A DNA stretch of 64,000 bases from Rhizobium sp. R635 (GCF_002211285.1 NZ_LOKX01000001.1:372001-436000); one strand, 5' to 3'; positions 19,670 through 28,988 are shown, counted from the first letter of the stretch. Notes: generated by a model from the sequence alone, not told the origin. Numbers and translations are program-made.

Positions 19670-20188
19670 ATGTTGACTGTTGTTCTCGAATGCCAGGATC
19701 AGGAATCCGAACTGGCGCAGACTTTATCGGTGCTCGTGGCAGGCGCGGTGGAAGGGCTCGTCAGCGATGTGATCGTGCTCGACCATGGTTCGCGCGACGG
19801 CACTTCACGGGTGGCGGATGCGGCCGGTTGCCGTTTCCATTCACAATGGGATATCAAGGACATCGTTCGCTCGGCCCGCGGTGAATGGCTGCTCTTCGTC
19901 GAGCCGGGGGCAAGGCCGCAGGCCGGCTGGATCGATGAGATCGCCGAGTATGTGGCGCTGAACAAGACGCCGGCCCGCTTTACCGCCTCACGTGGTTATC
20001 GACGCCCGTTCTTCCAGCGCGTCGCGCGCGCCCGGCCGCCACTGGAACTTGGTTTATTGATGCCGAAGAACCATGCGCTCGCCGCCGCCAGAAGCGGCAT
20101 GCCACTTGCCGACTTCGTCAAGGGTCAGAAGCCGCGCAAGCTCGTGAGCGAATTGATTCCTTCCTGGGTCGCCCGCGCAGCGCGATAG
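19670..20188 (+). CDS. Glycosyltransferase-like protein (short GT2-type)
   Basis: A 172-residue protein. The N-terminal half resembles the nucleotide-sugar-binding part of family 2 glycosyltransferases: LTVVLECQDQE, then DVIVLDHGSRDGTSRVADAAG and GEWLLFVEPGA, with EPGA at the place of the usual DxD. The C-terminal catalytic half of ordinary GT2 enzymes is missing or very short. It may be a reduced or non-catalytic relative. There is no signal peptide or membrane segment. The ATG at 19670 has no strong ribosome site. Confidence 0.65.
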   Translation: MLTVVLECQDQESELAQTLSVLVAGAVEGLVSDVIVLDHGSRDGTSRVADAAGCRFHSQWDIKDIVRSARGEWLLFVEPGARPQAGWIDEIAEYVALNKTPARFTASRGYRRPFFQRVARARPPLELGLLMPKNHALAAARSGMPLADFVKGQKPRKLVSELIPSWVARAAR

Positions 20189-20354
20189 ACGTCGCGTAAA
20201 GATGGCGCCCAATACGATTTCGCGCTATAATTTCGCCATGGCGCCGCCGAAGCGCCTCGCTTCGTAACGGATGGCCATGGAATGCCGGTGGACGGCAGAA
20301 CAGGTCAGCGGAAATCTCCTCTTCTGCCGGGGTCCCGGCGAAAGGAGGTGCGTC

Positions 20355-20669
20355 GTGGTACGCGGTATGATTTACGGCCTGCTGGCCGTCATAGTGCCGA
20401 TATCGATGATCGCGCATCCGCATCCGGCAGCATCGCAGACGATGCTCAGTTGCGCAGGCCGATCCGATGTCGTCAGTTTCCTCGACAGGAATTTTGCTGA
20501 AAAACTGACAGCGGTCGGGCTGGTCAACCAGAACGCCGTTCTCGAGGTCTATGCCGCCGAAAGCGGTACCTGGACGCTCGTCGTAACGGATGTTCACGGC
20601 ATAAGCTGCATTCTGCTGTCGGGTGACAGCTGGGAAACGATGCCCACCTTGCCGGGCCTTGCAACATAG
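20355..20669 (+). CDS. Small secreted hypothetical protein
   Basis: A 104-residue protein I do not recognise. The GTG at 20355 lies 6 bases after AGGAGG, a clear start. Residues 1-27 form a signal peptide (GLLAVIVPISMIAHPHPAASQ). The mature part has two cysteines (LSCAGRS and GISCILL), spaced so that they could pair, and a TWTLVVTDVHG stretch. It lies between a glycosyltransferase-like gene and the convergent moaB. Confidence 0.65.
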   Translation: MVRGMIYGLLAVIVPISMIAHPHPAASQTMLSCAGRSDVVSFLDRNFAEKLTAVGLVNQNAVLEVYAAESGTWTLVVTDVHGISCILLSGDSWETMPTLPGLAT

Positions 20670-20675
20670 AGCCTT

Positions 20676-21227
20676 CTATTTCGCCGCGCCGCGTTTCAGG
20701 TGTTCATCCAGGCGCGGCATGATCTCGACGAAATTGCACGGCATGTTGCGATAGTCGAGCTGAGCTTTCAGGATGCCGTCCCAGGCATCGCGGCAGGCGC
20801 CGGGCGAACCCGGCAGCGCGAAGATGAAGGTGGAGTTGGCAACACCCGCCGTCGCCCGCGACTGGATCGTCGCCGTGCCGATCTTCTCATAGGAGATGCG
20901 GTGGAAGACGGCCGAAAAACCGTCCATGCGCTTTTCGAACAGCGGCTCCAGCGCCTCGGGCGTCACGTCGCGGCCGGTAAAGCCGGTGCCTCCCGTGGTG
21001 ATGACGACGTCGATCTCGTCACGCTCGGTCCAGGCGTTGACCTTTGCGGCGATCTTTTCCCGGTCGTCAGGCACGATCGCCCGGTCGACAAGCCTATGGC
21101 CCGCCTCGGCGATTCGCGCTGCCAGCGTATCACCCGACTTGTCGGTCTCCGGCGTGCGCGTATCCGAGACGGTGAGAACCGCGATGCCGACCGCGATAAA
21201 GGGCCGCTTTTCGTCCAGACCTGCCAT
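20676..21227 (-). CDS. moaB: Molybdenum cofactor biosynthesis protein B
   Basis: A 183-residue MoaB/Mog-type protein that prepares molybdopterin for metal insertion (adenylylation). AVLTVSDTR, TTGGTGFTGRDVTPEA and FALPGSPGA are the family motifs. The ATG at 21227 overlaps the ispE stop codon by one base (TGATG) and has GGGAGG at 6 bases inside ispE, so the two genes are translationally coupled although their pathways are unrelated. Confidence 0.94.
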   Translation of the reverse strand: MAGLDEKRPFIAVGIAVLTVSDTRTPETDKSGDTLAARIAEAGHRLVDRAIVPDDREKIAAKVNAWTERDEIDVVITTGGTGFTGRDVTPEALEPLFEKRMDGFSAVFHRISYEKIGTATIQSRATAGVANSTFIFALPGSPGACRDAWDGILKAQLDYRNMPCNFVEIMPRLDEHLKRGAAK

Positions 21228-22111
21228 CACGCGCCTCCCGGGATCGTTTCCGTCGCCTGGAAATACCAGTCGGGCCGCTCGCCGTGAAGACCCGCCGCCG
21301 CGTCCTTCGCCTCGGCCATGGTTGCAAAGATCCCGAAACAGGTGGCGCCCGAGCCGGACATCCGGGCCATGAGTGCGCCGCGGGCTTGCAGCATCGCCGA
21401 GATTTCGGCGATTTCAGGCACGAGTTCGCGCGCCGGCGGCTCCAGGTCGTTGCGGGCATCGGCAATTGCCGCGAGCCAGCCGGCGGTTCGCGTGAGTTTC
21501 AGGGCCGGATTGTTCTTCGTTGTCAGCCGCTGGAAAACCTCGGGCGTCGAGACGCCTTTCAGCGGATTGGCAAGCACCATGGCAAAGGCTGGCAGATCGG
21601 GTATGGGCTCGATATCCTCGCCGATGCCGCGGGCAATCAGCGGCCGGCTCTCAAGGCACATCGGCACATCGGCGCCGAGCTTCAGCGCCAGCGCGGCAAG
21701 CGTCTCGACCGGCAGCCTCGTGCCCCAGAGGCGCATCAGCCCGCGCAGCGTCGCAGCCGCATCGGCCGAGCCGCCGCCGATGCCGGAAGCGATTGGCAGG
21801 TTCTTTTGCAGGTGGATGTGGACGGGGAAGGCAAGGGCGCCGACCGCTTCGCGCAGGAGATCGCGCGCTCTGAGTACCAGGTTGGCGCCGCCGTCGCCGG
21901 CAAGCGTTTCGCCGAAACGGCCCGACAGGGTGAAGGCATCGGCCTGCGCAGGCAGGAAACCCAGCCGGTCGCCGCAATCCGCGAATGTCACCAGCATATC
22001 GAGCAGGTGATAGCCGTCCGGCCGCTGGCCCGTCACATGCAGGGCCAGGTTGATCTTCGCGCGCGCCTCTTCGGTGACGCCGAAAGCGTCGGCCAAGCCT
22101 TCCTCAGGCAT
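21227..22111 (-). CDS. ispE: 4-diphosphocytidyl-2-C-methyl-D-erythritol kinase
   Basis: A 294-residue GHMP kinase of the non-mevalonate isoprenoid pathway that phosphorylates CDP-methylerythritol. AKINLALHVTGQRPDGYH near the N-terminus, the ATP loop PIASGIGGGSADAAATLRG and the C-terminal ARMSGSGATCFGIF are diagnostic. It lies 12 bases after the TPR protein gene and overlaps moaB. A polyprenyl diphosphate synthase, which uses the pathway's products, is only 2 kb away on the same strand. Confidence 0.95.
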   Translation of the reverse strand: MPEEGLADAFGVTEEARAKINLALHVTGQRPDGYHLLDMLVTFADCGDRLGFLPAQADAFTLSGRFGETLAGDGGANLVLRARDLLREAVGALAFPVHIHLQKNLPIASGIGGGSADAAATLRGLMRLWGTRLPVETLAALALKLGADVPMCLESRPLIARGIGEDIEPIPDLPAFAMVLANPLKGVSTPEVFQRLTTKNNPALKLTRTAGWLAAIADARNDLEPPARELVPEIAEISAMLQARGALMARMSGSGATCFGIFATMAEAKDAAAGLHGERPDWYFQATETIPGGA

Positions 22112-22123
22112 GCGTCGGGTCCG

Positions 22124-23956
22124 TCAGGATTTCTTGTCGACCGGCGGCGGGGTGACGGGCGCCGGGTCCGGCTGCTTCTTGTCGGCCGCCTTGGCATCGT
22201 CGCTGACGGGAGGCAGGCCGTTGGCGATCTTGTCCTTGATCTTGGGGATCTCGGCGGCTTCAGGCTCGGAGCTCAGCGCCCGGTTCCACTGGTAGGCGGC
22301 CTCGAGCTTGCGCCCGACACGCCAGTAGGCATCACCGAGATGGTCGTTGATCGTCGGGTCGCCGGCCTTGATCTGCGCCGCCCGCTCCAATTCGTCGACG
22401 GCATCGTCGAAGCGGTTGAGGCGGAAATAGGCCCAGCCGAGCGAATCGATGATGTAGCCGTCGTCAGGGCGGAGGTCGACGGCCTTCTTGATCATGCCGA
22501 GACCTTCGTCGAGGTTCCTGTTCATGTCGATCCAGGAATAGCCGAGATAGTTCAGCACCTGCGGCTGATCGGGGTTGAGTTCCAACGCCTTGCGGAAATT
22601 CGGTTCCGCCTGATCCCACTTCTTCAGCCGCTCATAGGCGATGCCGCGCTGGAAGAAGACGCTCCAATTGGGGCGGCCGGGGAAGGGGCCGATCATTTCG
22701 ACGGCCTTGTCGTAGTTGGCAGCCATCGCCTCGTAGTCCTTGGCGTCGGAGAGAACGCTGCCATAGGCGAGGTAGCTGCGGATGTCCTTCGGGTCGGAGG
22801 CGATCAGCGCCTGCAGATGCTTGCGCGCCTCGTCCACCTTGCCGCCCTGGGCAAGGGCAAGGCCGAGCTGCAGCTCGGAGATGCGCCGCATCGGCGAATT
22901 CTCCGGCACTTTCTTGTAGAGCGCGATGGCGCGGTCCATCTGGTTCTGCTTTTCGGCGATGCCGCCGAGCAGCACCAGCGTATCGGCGCTGTTCGGATCG
23001 AGCGCATTGGCCGTCTGCAGATAGAGCGAGACGATGTCCTCGGCGCCGTCGCGGTTCAGCGCGCCACCGACGGAGAAGAGCACGCCGGCAGCCCCTTCTT
23101 CGGCCGTCTTGACCTGCTGTTCCTGCTTCTCGCCCTTCTCGATGCTGTCGCGCAGCGCGTTCAGCGGCGCATAGTTCGGCAGCAGGTTGTCGCCGACGGA
23201 AACGGCGTCGAGCGCCTTCTGCTTGTTGCCCTGCGCGGCTTCCAGGCGGGCAAGCGCCATGACAGCACGCATGAAGGTGTCGGGCGCCGTTGCGCCGCCT
23301 TCCTTGTCGAGCACGGCATCGTTCAGATGCTGGCGGGCGGATTTCACGTCGCCGGCGACGATGGCGATCGCACCGGCATTGTAGTTCTGGAAGATGCGGA
23401 ACCAGTCCGGCCCCTTCATCTTCTCGACCATGGCGAGCGCGTCCTTGCCGCGGCCGGCGCCGACGCGGGCCCAGGCGAGCAGAAGGTCGTTCATCATCCG
23501 GTCGAGATCGTTCGGACCCTTATATTTCAGGATCGCCTCGGCGGTCTTGTAGTCGCCGCGGCGCACGGCATCCATGCCGCGCACGATCGTTGTTATGCGC
23601 TCGACGGATGGATCGCCTTTCAGGTCGTTGGCATAAGTGACGCCATCCTTGATGTCGCCGTTGAGCAGCAGCGAAATCATCAGCCGCTGGCGAATCTCCG
23701 GATTGCCGGGCTCGATCTGCAGCGCCTTCTTATAGAGTTCGATCGCCGTTTCGTAATCGTGATCGACATCGGCCGTGCGCGCGGCAAGGAAGGCGCCGGA
23801 AAAGGTGGTGACGCTGTCGGCATCGAAGCTTTCGGCCTTGGCGGCATCGCCCACCTTGGCCGCATCCTCGGCACTCACGCCGCCGACACCGCCGAGCGAA
23901 AGAACCGCCGCCAGCGCTGCGCTCGTAAGAAGACGGATGGCCAGTCTCTGCCGCAT
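22124..23956 (-). CDS. Large secreted or periplasmic TPR-repeat protein
   Basis: A 610-residue protein. The start at 23956 (MRQRLAIRLLTSAALAAVL) gives a signal peptide ending near GVSAED, with AAAGG at 7 bases. The rest is a long array of TPR helices; clear units include YETAIELYKKALQIEPGNPE, then later WDQAEPNFRKALELNPDQP and FDDAVDELERAAQIKAGDP. A short Pro/Lys-rich tail ends it. TPR arrays are protein-binding scaffolds. The partner is unknown; conserved rhizobial homologues are found next to ispE, as far as I recall. Confidence 0.87.
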   Translation of the reverse strand: MRQRLAIRLLTSAALAAVLSLGGVGGVSAEDAAKVGDAAKAESFDADSVTTFSGAFLAARTADVDHDYETAIELYKKALQIEPGNPEIRQRLMISLLLNGDIKDGVTYANDLKGDPSVERITTIVRGMDAVRRGDYKTAEAILKYKGPNDLDRMMNDLLLAWARVGAGRGKDALAMVEKMKGPDWFRIFQNYNAGAIAIVAGDVKSARQHLNDAVLDKEGGATAPDTFMRAVMALARLEAAQGNKQKALDAVSVGDNLLPNYAPLNALRDSIEKGEKQEQQVKTAEEGAAGVLFSVGGALNRDGAEDIVSLYLQTANALDPNSADTLVLLGGIAEKQNQMDRAIALYKKVPENSPMRRISELQLGLALAQGGKVDEARKHLQALIASDPKDIRSYLAYGSVLSDAKDYEAMAANYDKAVEMIGPFPGRPNWSVFFQRGIAYERLKKWDQAEPNFRKALELNPDQPQVLNYLGYSWIDMNRNLDEGLGMIKKAVDLRPDDGYIIDSLGWAYFRLNRFDDAVDELERAAQIKAGDPTINDHLGDAYWRVGRKLEAAYQWNRALSSEPEAAEIPKIKDKIANGLPPVSDDAKAADKKQPDPAPVTPPPVDKKS

Positions 23957-24089
23957 TAGGAAACCTTTCTTCGAGAGCGTCCCGGCCAAGGCGCCGGTCG
24001 CAAAATCAGTTGCGATCACTGATTCATAACAGGATGGCTTTTTTGAAGCGGCGCCGCAAGAAAATCAGACTTCGATCGAGGACGTTTGA

Positions 24090-25130
24090 TCAGTTGACGC
24101 GCTCGATGCAGAAATCGATCACTTCCATCAGGGCGGATTTCCATACCGTGTCGGGAAGCGGTGCGAGCGCGTCCCGCGCGATCGTGCCGTAATGAACGGC
24201 CCGGCCGATCGTATCGCTGAGCGTGCCGTATTTGGTGATCAGCCCCAGTGCCTTTTCCAGGTTGGCGTCGGTGCTGTTGCCGGCTTCGATCGCATCGCGC
24301 CAGAAGGCGCGCTCGTCCTCGGTGCCGCGGCGATAGGCGAGAATGACCGGCAGGGTGATCTTACCCTCGCGGAAATCGTCGCCGACATTCTTGCCGAGAT
24401 CGGCTGCCTTGCCGCCGTAATCAAGCGCGTCGTCGACGAGCTGAAAGGCGAGGCCGAGATTCATGCCATAGGATTTCAGTGCGTTGCGGCCGGATTTGCC
24501 GGCCTCGGCGACGATCGGCCCGACTTCCGCGGCGGCGGCAAAGAGTGCGGCGGTCTTGGCGCGGATGACGGCGAGGTAATCATCCTCGGTCGTCTCCATG
24601 TTCTTGGCGACGGAGAGCTGCAGCACCTCGCCTTCGGCGATCACGCAAGCCGCAGAGGACAGAACGTCGAGGGCATCGAGCGAGCCGACATCGACCATCA
24701 TGCGGAAGGCCTGGCCGAGCAGGAAGTCGCCGACCAGCACGCTAGCCTGGTTGCCCCAGATCATGCGCGCCGTCGATTTGCCGCGGCGAAGGTCGCTTTC
24801 ATCGACGACGTCGTCATGCAGCAGCGTCGCCGTGTGCATGAATTCGACCGATGTGGCGAGTTTGACGTGATTTTCGCCCTTGTAATCGAACAGCGAGGCG
24901 CTAGCCAGCGTCAGCATCGGCCGCAGCCGCTTGCCGCCTGATGAGATCAGATGGTTGGCGACCTCCGGGATCATCTGCACGTCGGAGCCGGCCTTGGATA
25001 GAATGAGCTGGTTCACCCGCTCCATGTCGGCCTTGGTGAGATCGACCAATGGCTTTATGGATGCCAGTTTGTTTTTGCTTTCTTCAAGCGGTATGACCAC
25101 GCCCAACGACCCGGACTCCTGTTCATTCAT
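24090..25130 (-). CDS. ispB: Polyprenyl (octaprenyl/decaprenyl-type) diphosphate synthase
   Basis: A 346-residue trans-prenyltransferase that builds the long isoprenoid tail of ubiquinone. The two Asp-rich motifs are present: LLHDDVVDESDLRRGK (first DDxxD) and FQLVDDALDYGG (second). GGKRLRPML binds the substrate pyrophosphate. The Met at 25130 is taken because upstream residues have no similarity to the family. Rhizobia usually make ubiquinone-10, so the product may be decaprenyl diphosphate; chain length cannot be read here. ubiA, which uses this product, is at 49.1 kb. Confidence 0.9.
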   Translation of the reverse strand: MNEQESGSLGVVIPLEESKNKLASIKPLVDLTKADMERVNQLILSKAGSDVQMIPEVANHLISSGGKRLRPMLTLASASLFDYKGENHVKLATSVEFMHTATLLHDDVVDESDLRRGKSTARMIWGNQASVLVGDFLLGQAFRMMVDVGSLDALDVLSSAACVIAEGEVLQLSVAKNMETTEDDYLAVIRAKTAALFAAAAEVGPIVAEAGKSGRNALKSYGMNLGLAFQLVDDALDYGGKAADLGKNVGDDFREGKITLPVILAYRRGTEDERAFWRDAIEAGNSTDANLEKALGLITKYGTLSDTIGRAVHYGTIARDALAPLPDTVWKSALMEVIDFCIERVN

Positions 25131-25214
25131 TACGGCTGACAATAGAAAGGGGCGATGGGCGCGGCAAGGGGTGAATTGTCGCGCTGGGCGAAATTGGAAG
25201 GAAAACGACGGCAA

Positions 25215-25442
25215 ATGCATGAACTTATCCGCGCCAACGACGCTGTTCTTCTCTCTTTTGCCGAGAGCTTGATGAAGGATGCGGGAATTCACTGCTTCAT
25301 CGCCGATCAGGGCATGAGCGTGCTCGAAGGCTCGCTCGGCATGCTGCCGCGCCGCCTCCTGGTGGACGAGGAGATGGCCGATCAGGCGCGCCGCATCCTG
25401 ATCGACGCCGGTCTCGGCGGCGAACTGCGCGAGAAGAAGTGA
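25215..25442 (+). CDS. DUF2007-type small protein
   Basis: A 75-residue protein. HELIRANDAVLLSFAESLMK, GIHCFIADQGMSVLEG and RRLLVDEEMADQAR match DUF2007, a ferredoxin-like signal-transducing fold predicted from small proteins. No enzyme motif. Start at 25215 is the only Met near the N-terminus of the conserved part. The stop overlaps the next gene's GTG, so the two are likely coupled. Confidence 0.8.
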   Translation: MHELIRANDAVLLSFAESLMKDAGIHCFIADQGMSVLEGSLGMLPRRLLVDEEMADQARRILIDAGLGGELREKK

Positions 25443-26224
25443 GCGTAATGACCGGGAAGCCTGCCGAAACCATCGATGCCTTCCATCGCGGCGCCTTCCA
25501 TCTGGTGCAGCCGAAGGGCAGGGGGCATCGCTCCGGCATGGATGCGATGCTGCTGGCCGCCCTCGTCGCCGACGATCGCCCGGTCCGGGTTGCCGATCTC
25601 GGCGCCGGCGCAGGTGCAGCCGGCCTTGCCGTCGCCTCGCGCCTTGCCAACGCGCAAGTGGTGCTGTTCGAGCGCTCGGCCGAGATGGCCGATTATGCCC
25701 GTCGCAGCATCCTCCTGCCCGAAAACGCTCATGTCGCCGGCCGCGTCAGCGTCATCGAAGCCGATGTGACGCTGACCGCCAAGGCGCGCAACGATGCCGG
25801 CCTCATCGACGAGAGCTTCCACCACGTCATCATGAACCCGCCCTTCAACGATGCCGGCGACCGGCGCACGCCGGATGCGCTGAAGGCCGAAGCCCATGCG
25901 ATGACCGACGGCCTGTTCGAAAGCTGGATCCGCACGGCGGGCGCCATCATGATCCCGGGAGGGCAATTGTCGCTGATCGCGAGGCCCCAATCGATCGCCG
26001 AGATCATCGATGCCTGCGGCCGGCGCTTCGGCGGCATCGAGATTACATCAATCCATCCGCGCCCCGGTGAGAATGCCGTCCGTATCCTGGTGACGGCGAT
26101 CAAGGGTTCGCGGGCGCGGCTGTCGCTGCGCGCGGCCCTCATCATGCACGAAGAGGGGAGCCACAAGTTCTCCCCTCTCGTCGATGATTTCAACAATGGC
26201 CGGGCGGCCTATGCCAGGCTTTAG
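25439..26224 (+). CDS. trmN6: tRNA1(Val) N6-adenine methyltransferase-type enzyme
   Basis: A 261-residue SAM-dependent methyltransferase. The SAM-binding [19 protein letters not shown] and catalytic [11 protein letters not shown] (NPPF, N6-adenine specificity) are characteristic of the TrmN6/YfiC group that modifies A37 of tRNA1(Val). Start could be GTG 25439, overlapping the previous stop (GTGA), or ATG 25448; neither has a strong ribosome site. The RNA target is inferred from family only. Confidence 0.83.
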   Translation: MSVMTGKPAETIDAFHRGAFHLVQPKGRGHRSGMDAMLLAALVADDRPVRVADLGAGAGAAGLAVASRLANAQVVLFERSAEMADYARRSILLPENAHVAGRVSVIEADVTLTAKARNDAGLIDESFHHVIMNPPFNDAGDRRTPDALKAEAHAMTDGLFESWIRTAGAIMIPGGQLSLIARPQSIAEIIDACGRRFGGIEITSIHPRPGENAVRILVTAIKGSRARLSLRAALIMHEEGSHKFSPLVDDFNNGRAAYARL

Positions 26225-27561
26225 CCGGTGACGAAGTCGAGAAGCAGCTTGACGTTCAGGCCGGCGATGACGACCGCGATCAGATAGGCGATGCCGCTCA
26301 ACCAGCGTGGCGCCACGAGTTCGCCCATCTTGGCACGGTTGGCGGTGAACATGACCAGCGGGAAGACGGCGAAGGAAAGCTGCAGGCTGAGCACCACCTG
26401 GGTGAGGATCAAAAGCTCCGCCGTGCCCTTGTCGCCATACCAGATGGTGACGATCGCCGCCGGCACGATGGCGATGGCGCGGGTGATCAGGCGGCGCATC
26501 CACGGTTTCAGCCTGATCTTGAGGAAGCCCTCCATGACGATCTGGCCGGCAAGCGTTGCCGTCACCGTCGAGTTGAGGCCGCAGCAGAGCAGCGCGATGC
26601 CGAAGAGCGTCGGCGCGATCGCCAGACCCAGCAGCGGCGAAAGCAGCGAATAGGCATTGCCGAGCTCGACGACATCGGTCCTGCCGTGCGCATTGAAAGC
26701 GGCGGCGGCAAGGATCAGGATCGAGGCGTTGATCAGCAGCGCAAAGCAGAGCGCGACGGTCGAGTCGATCGTCGCATAGGTCAGCGCTTCCTTCTTTTCG
26801 GGCACCGTATGGCCGTAGGCCCGCGTCTGCACGATGCCGGAATGAAGGTAGAGATTGTGCGGCATGACGGTCGCGCCGAGAATGCCGAGCGCCAGATAGA
26901 GCATCTCCGGATTGGTGACGATTTCGGTTGTCGGGAAGAAACCGGTGATGACGGCGCCCCATTGCGGATCGGCAAGGAAGATCTGCACGCCGAAGCAGAG
27001 CGCGATGACGCCGAGCAGCGCGATGATGAAGGCCTCCACCCAGCGGAATCCGAGCTTCTGCAGGAAGAGGATCAGGAAAACGTCGAGCGCGGTGATGAGG
27101 ACGCCGAGTTCCAGCGGGATGCCGAAGAGCAGGTTGAGGCCGATCGCCGTGCCGATCACTTCGGCGATATCGGTGGCAATGATGGCGATTTCCGCGAATG
27201 CCCAGAGCGGCACCGAGACATATTTCGGAAAGGCGTCGCGGCAGGCCTGCGCGAGATCGCGGCCGGAGGCGATCGCAAGGCGCGCGCAAAGCGATTGCAG
27301 CACGATCGCCATCAGGTTGGAAAGCAGCGCGACGGTGAGCAGCGTATAGCCGAATTTCGAGCCGCCGGCGAGCGAGGTCGCCCAGTTGCCGGGGTCCATG
27401 TAGCCGACGGCGACCATATAGCCGGGGCCGGCGAAGGCCGCAGCCCTTCTCCATCTCGAGCTGTGACGCCCGGTTCCGACGGTGCGGTAGACATCCGACA
27501 GCGACGCCTCTCCGCGTTCGTGCCGCCAGCCGCTTGTTACATTCGGATTAAGGGCGTCCAT
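26221..27561 (-). CDS. mntH: Nramp-family Mn2+/divalent metal transporter
   Basis: A 446-residue proton-coupled metal importer with about 11 membrane helices. The metal-binding helix 1 has [10 protein letters not shown] (DPGN), and helix 6 has [13 protein letters not shown] (MPH). Nramp proteins prefer Mn2+ in bacteria. The gene converges on the trmN6-type gene and overlaps its stop by 4 bases. A perfect palindrome 44 bases upstream of the ATG is a candidate Mn-responsive operator. Confidence 0.95.
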   Translation of the reverse strand: MDALNPNVTSGWRHERGEASLSDVYRTVGTGRHSSRWRRAAAFAGPGYMVAVGYMDPGNWATSLAGGSKFGYTLLTVALLSNLMAIVLQSLCARLAIASGRDLAQACRDAFPKYVSVPLWAFAEIAIIATDIAEVIGTAIGLNLLFGIPLELGVLITALDVFLILFLQKLGFRWVEAFIIALLGVIALCFGVQIFLADPQWGAVITGFFPTTEIVTNPEMLYLALGILGATVMPHNLYLHSGIVQTRAYGHTVPEKKEALTYATIDSTVALCFALLINASILILAAAAFNAHGRTDVVELGNAYSLLSPLLGLAIAPTLFGIALLCCGLNSTVTATLAGQIVMEGFLKIRLKPWMRRLITRAIAIVPAAIVTIWYGDKGTAELLILTQVVLSLQLSFAVFPLVMFTANRAKMGELVAPRWLSGIAYLIAVVIAGLNVKLLLDFVTG

Positions 27562-27604
27562 GCGATTTCCACCTGTTTTACTGTCAGCGCACTATGACGG
27601 ATTA

Positions 27605-27625
27605 GAATGATAATGCAAGTCATTC
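27605..27625. promoter_or_regulatory. Palindrome upstream of mntH, candidate metal-responsive operator
   Basis: GAATGA-TAATGCAAG-TCATTC is a perfect 6-9-6 inverted repeat, AT-rich, with the GATAATG wording seen in Fur-type boxes. Rhizobia regulate mntH or sit genes by the Fur-like Mur, or by MntR. Which protein binds here is not shown by the sequence. Confidence 0.5.
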
Positions 27626-27743
27626 GCAACAAGAAAATCATCTTGAGGTTTCAGGAACGCGGCCATTGCGTTTGTCGTTCCAGCGCATACATGGATGGCG
27701 ATCGCGCGACAGCGATGGTGCGACCTGAAGCGAAGGGTGAGAA

Positions 27744-28604
27744 ATGGCCGGATTCTTGAGAAAGCTGCTGCCGAAACGGTTCCGCAAGGACGGCGTCGTC
27801 ATTCCGGTCGTCAGATTGCAGGGCGCCATCATGAGCGGCGGCGGCCAGTTCCGGCCGACCCTCAATCTCGCCAACGTCGCGCCGGTTCTGGAAAAGGCCT
27901 TCGCCATGAAGGACTCGCCGGCGGTCGCCATATCGGTCAATTCGCCGGGCGGCTCGCCCGTCCAGTCCCGCCTGATCTTCACCCGCATCCGTGAGCTTGC
28001 CCGTGAGAAGCAGAAGAAGGTTCTGGTCTTCGTCGAGGATGTCGCCGCGTCCGGCGGCTACATGATCGCGCTTGCCGGCGACGAGATCATCGCCGACGCC
28101 ACCTCCATCGTCGGCTCGATCGGCGTCGTTTCCGGCGGTTTCGGCTTTCCGGAACTCCTGAAGAAGATCGGCGTCGAGCGCCGCGTCTATACGGCCGGCG
28201 AAAACAAGGTGATCCTCGATCCTTTCCAGCCGGAGAAGGAAAAGGACATCGAGTATCTGAAGAGCCTGCAGCTCGAAATCCACCAGGTCTTCATATCGAT
28301 GGTGCGCGAGCGTCGTGCCGGCAAGCTGAGGGACGATGCGACTGTCTTCTCCGGCCTGTTCTGGAGCGGCACGCGCGGCCTGGAACTCGGCCTCATCGAT
28401 GGCCTCGGCGACATGCGCCAGGAATTGAAGCGGCGCTACGGCCAGAAGGCCAAACTGCAACTCGTCACCGCCGGCCGCGGCCTGTTCGGCCGCCGTATTC
28501 CCGGCATCTCGCCGGTCTCGCTCGACGGTGCCGCATCGGGTCTCGCGACGGGGCTTGTCGAAGCGGCGGAAGAGAGAGCATTGTGGAGCCGGTTCGGGCT
28601 TTGA
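27744..28604 (+). CDS. S49-family peptidase (SppA/SohB-like)
   Basis: A 286-residue protein. AISVNSPGGSPVQS, the catalytic serine in DVAASGGYMIALAGDEIIA, ATSIVGSIGVVS and the lysine-containing YTAGENKVILDPF match the Ser-Lys dyad signal peptide peptidases of family S49. No clear N-terminal membrane helix is visible, so it may act in the cytoplasm or be held by partners. A membrane-anchored 63-residue protein follows 18 bases downstream. Confidence 0.9.
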   Translation: MAGFLRKLLPKRFRKDGVVIPVVRLQGAIMSGGGQFRPTLNLANVAPVLEKAFAMKDSPAVAISVNSPGGSPVQSRLIFTRIRELAREKQKKVLVFVEDVAASGGYMIALAGDEIIADATSIVGSIGVVSGGFGFPELLKKIGVERRVYTAGENKVILDPFQPEKEKDIEYLKSLQLEIHQVFISMVRERRAGKLRDDATVFSGLFWSGTRGLELGLIDGLGDMRQELKRRYGQKAKLQLVTAGRGLFGRRIPGISPVSLDGAASGLATGLVEAAEERALWSRFGL

Positions 28605-28622
28605 GAGGAGCAAGAGAGGGGC

Positions 28623-28814
28623 ATGCCGCAACTTATCACCATCCTGATCCTGGTCTTCTCAGCCTGGTGGCTCTACCGCCGCTTCGTCTCCGACGCCCGC
28701 AGGCTCGCCGAAAAATCGCGCCGCGCTGAAAAGGAGCGCCAGACCGGCGCGGTCGGCACGCTGGTCAAGGACCCGGCGACGGGGGAATATCGGCTGAAGC
28801 GGGAGGAGGAATAA
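28623..28814 (+). CDS. Small membrane-anchored hypothetical protein
   Basis: A 63-residue protein: one membrane helix (LITILILVFSAWWLYRRFV) followed by a highly charged helix and a short beta-like tail (VGTLVKDPATGEYRLK). Ribosome site GAGAGGGGC. It is probably co-transcribed with the S49 peptidase and could be its anchor or adaptor; this is inference. I know no characterised family. Confidence 0.7.
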   Translation: MPQLITILILVFSAWWLYRRFVSDARRLAEKSRRAEKERQTGAVGTLVKDPATGEYRLKREEE

Positions 28815-28840
28815 AATCAAGAGCACGAATTAAAATGCAT

Positions 28841-28988
28841 CCAAGACCCCTCCCCAACCCCTCCCCACAAGGGGGAGGGGCTTAACCTGCCGAACCCCTT
28901 TCCAGATATTCGACGTTTCGGGAGGAGCGAGGCGGGCGCTCCGGATTAGTCCCTCCCCCTTGTGGGGAGGGGTTGGGGAGGGGTCTTG
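28841..28988. repeat. Long inverted repeat with about 45-base arms
   Basis: Arms at 28841-28887 and 28943-28988 are nearly perfect reverse complements (one arm has GACCCCTCCCCAACCCC, the other GGGGTTGGGGAGGGGTC), each also containing a smaller CCCTCCCCC/GGGGGAGGG hairpin, around about 55 bases of spacer. A second family of intergenic palindromes, distinct from the RIME-type one, between the S49 module and glyQ. Confidence 0.8.

Noticed and set aside
21284..23959. Long plus-strand frame opposite ispE and the TPR gene
   Set aside because: An 890-codon open frame, but it mirrors two well-supported genes, has no recognisable domain, and shows the Arg/Gly/Ala-rich composition of GC-rich antisense frames.
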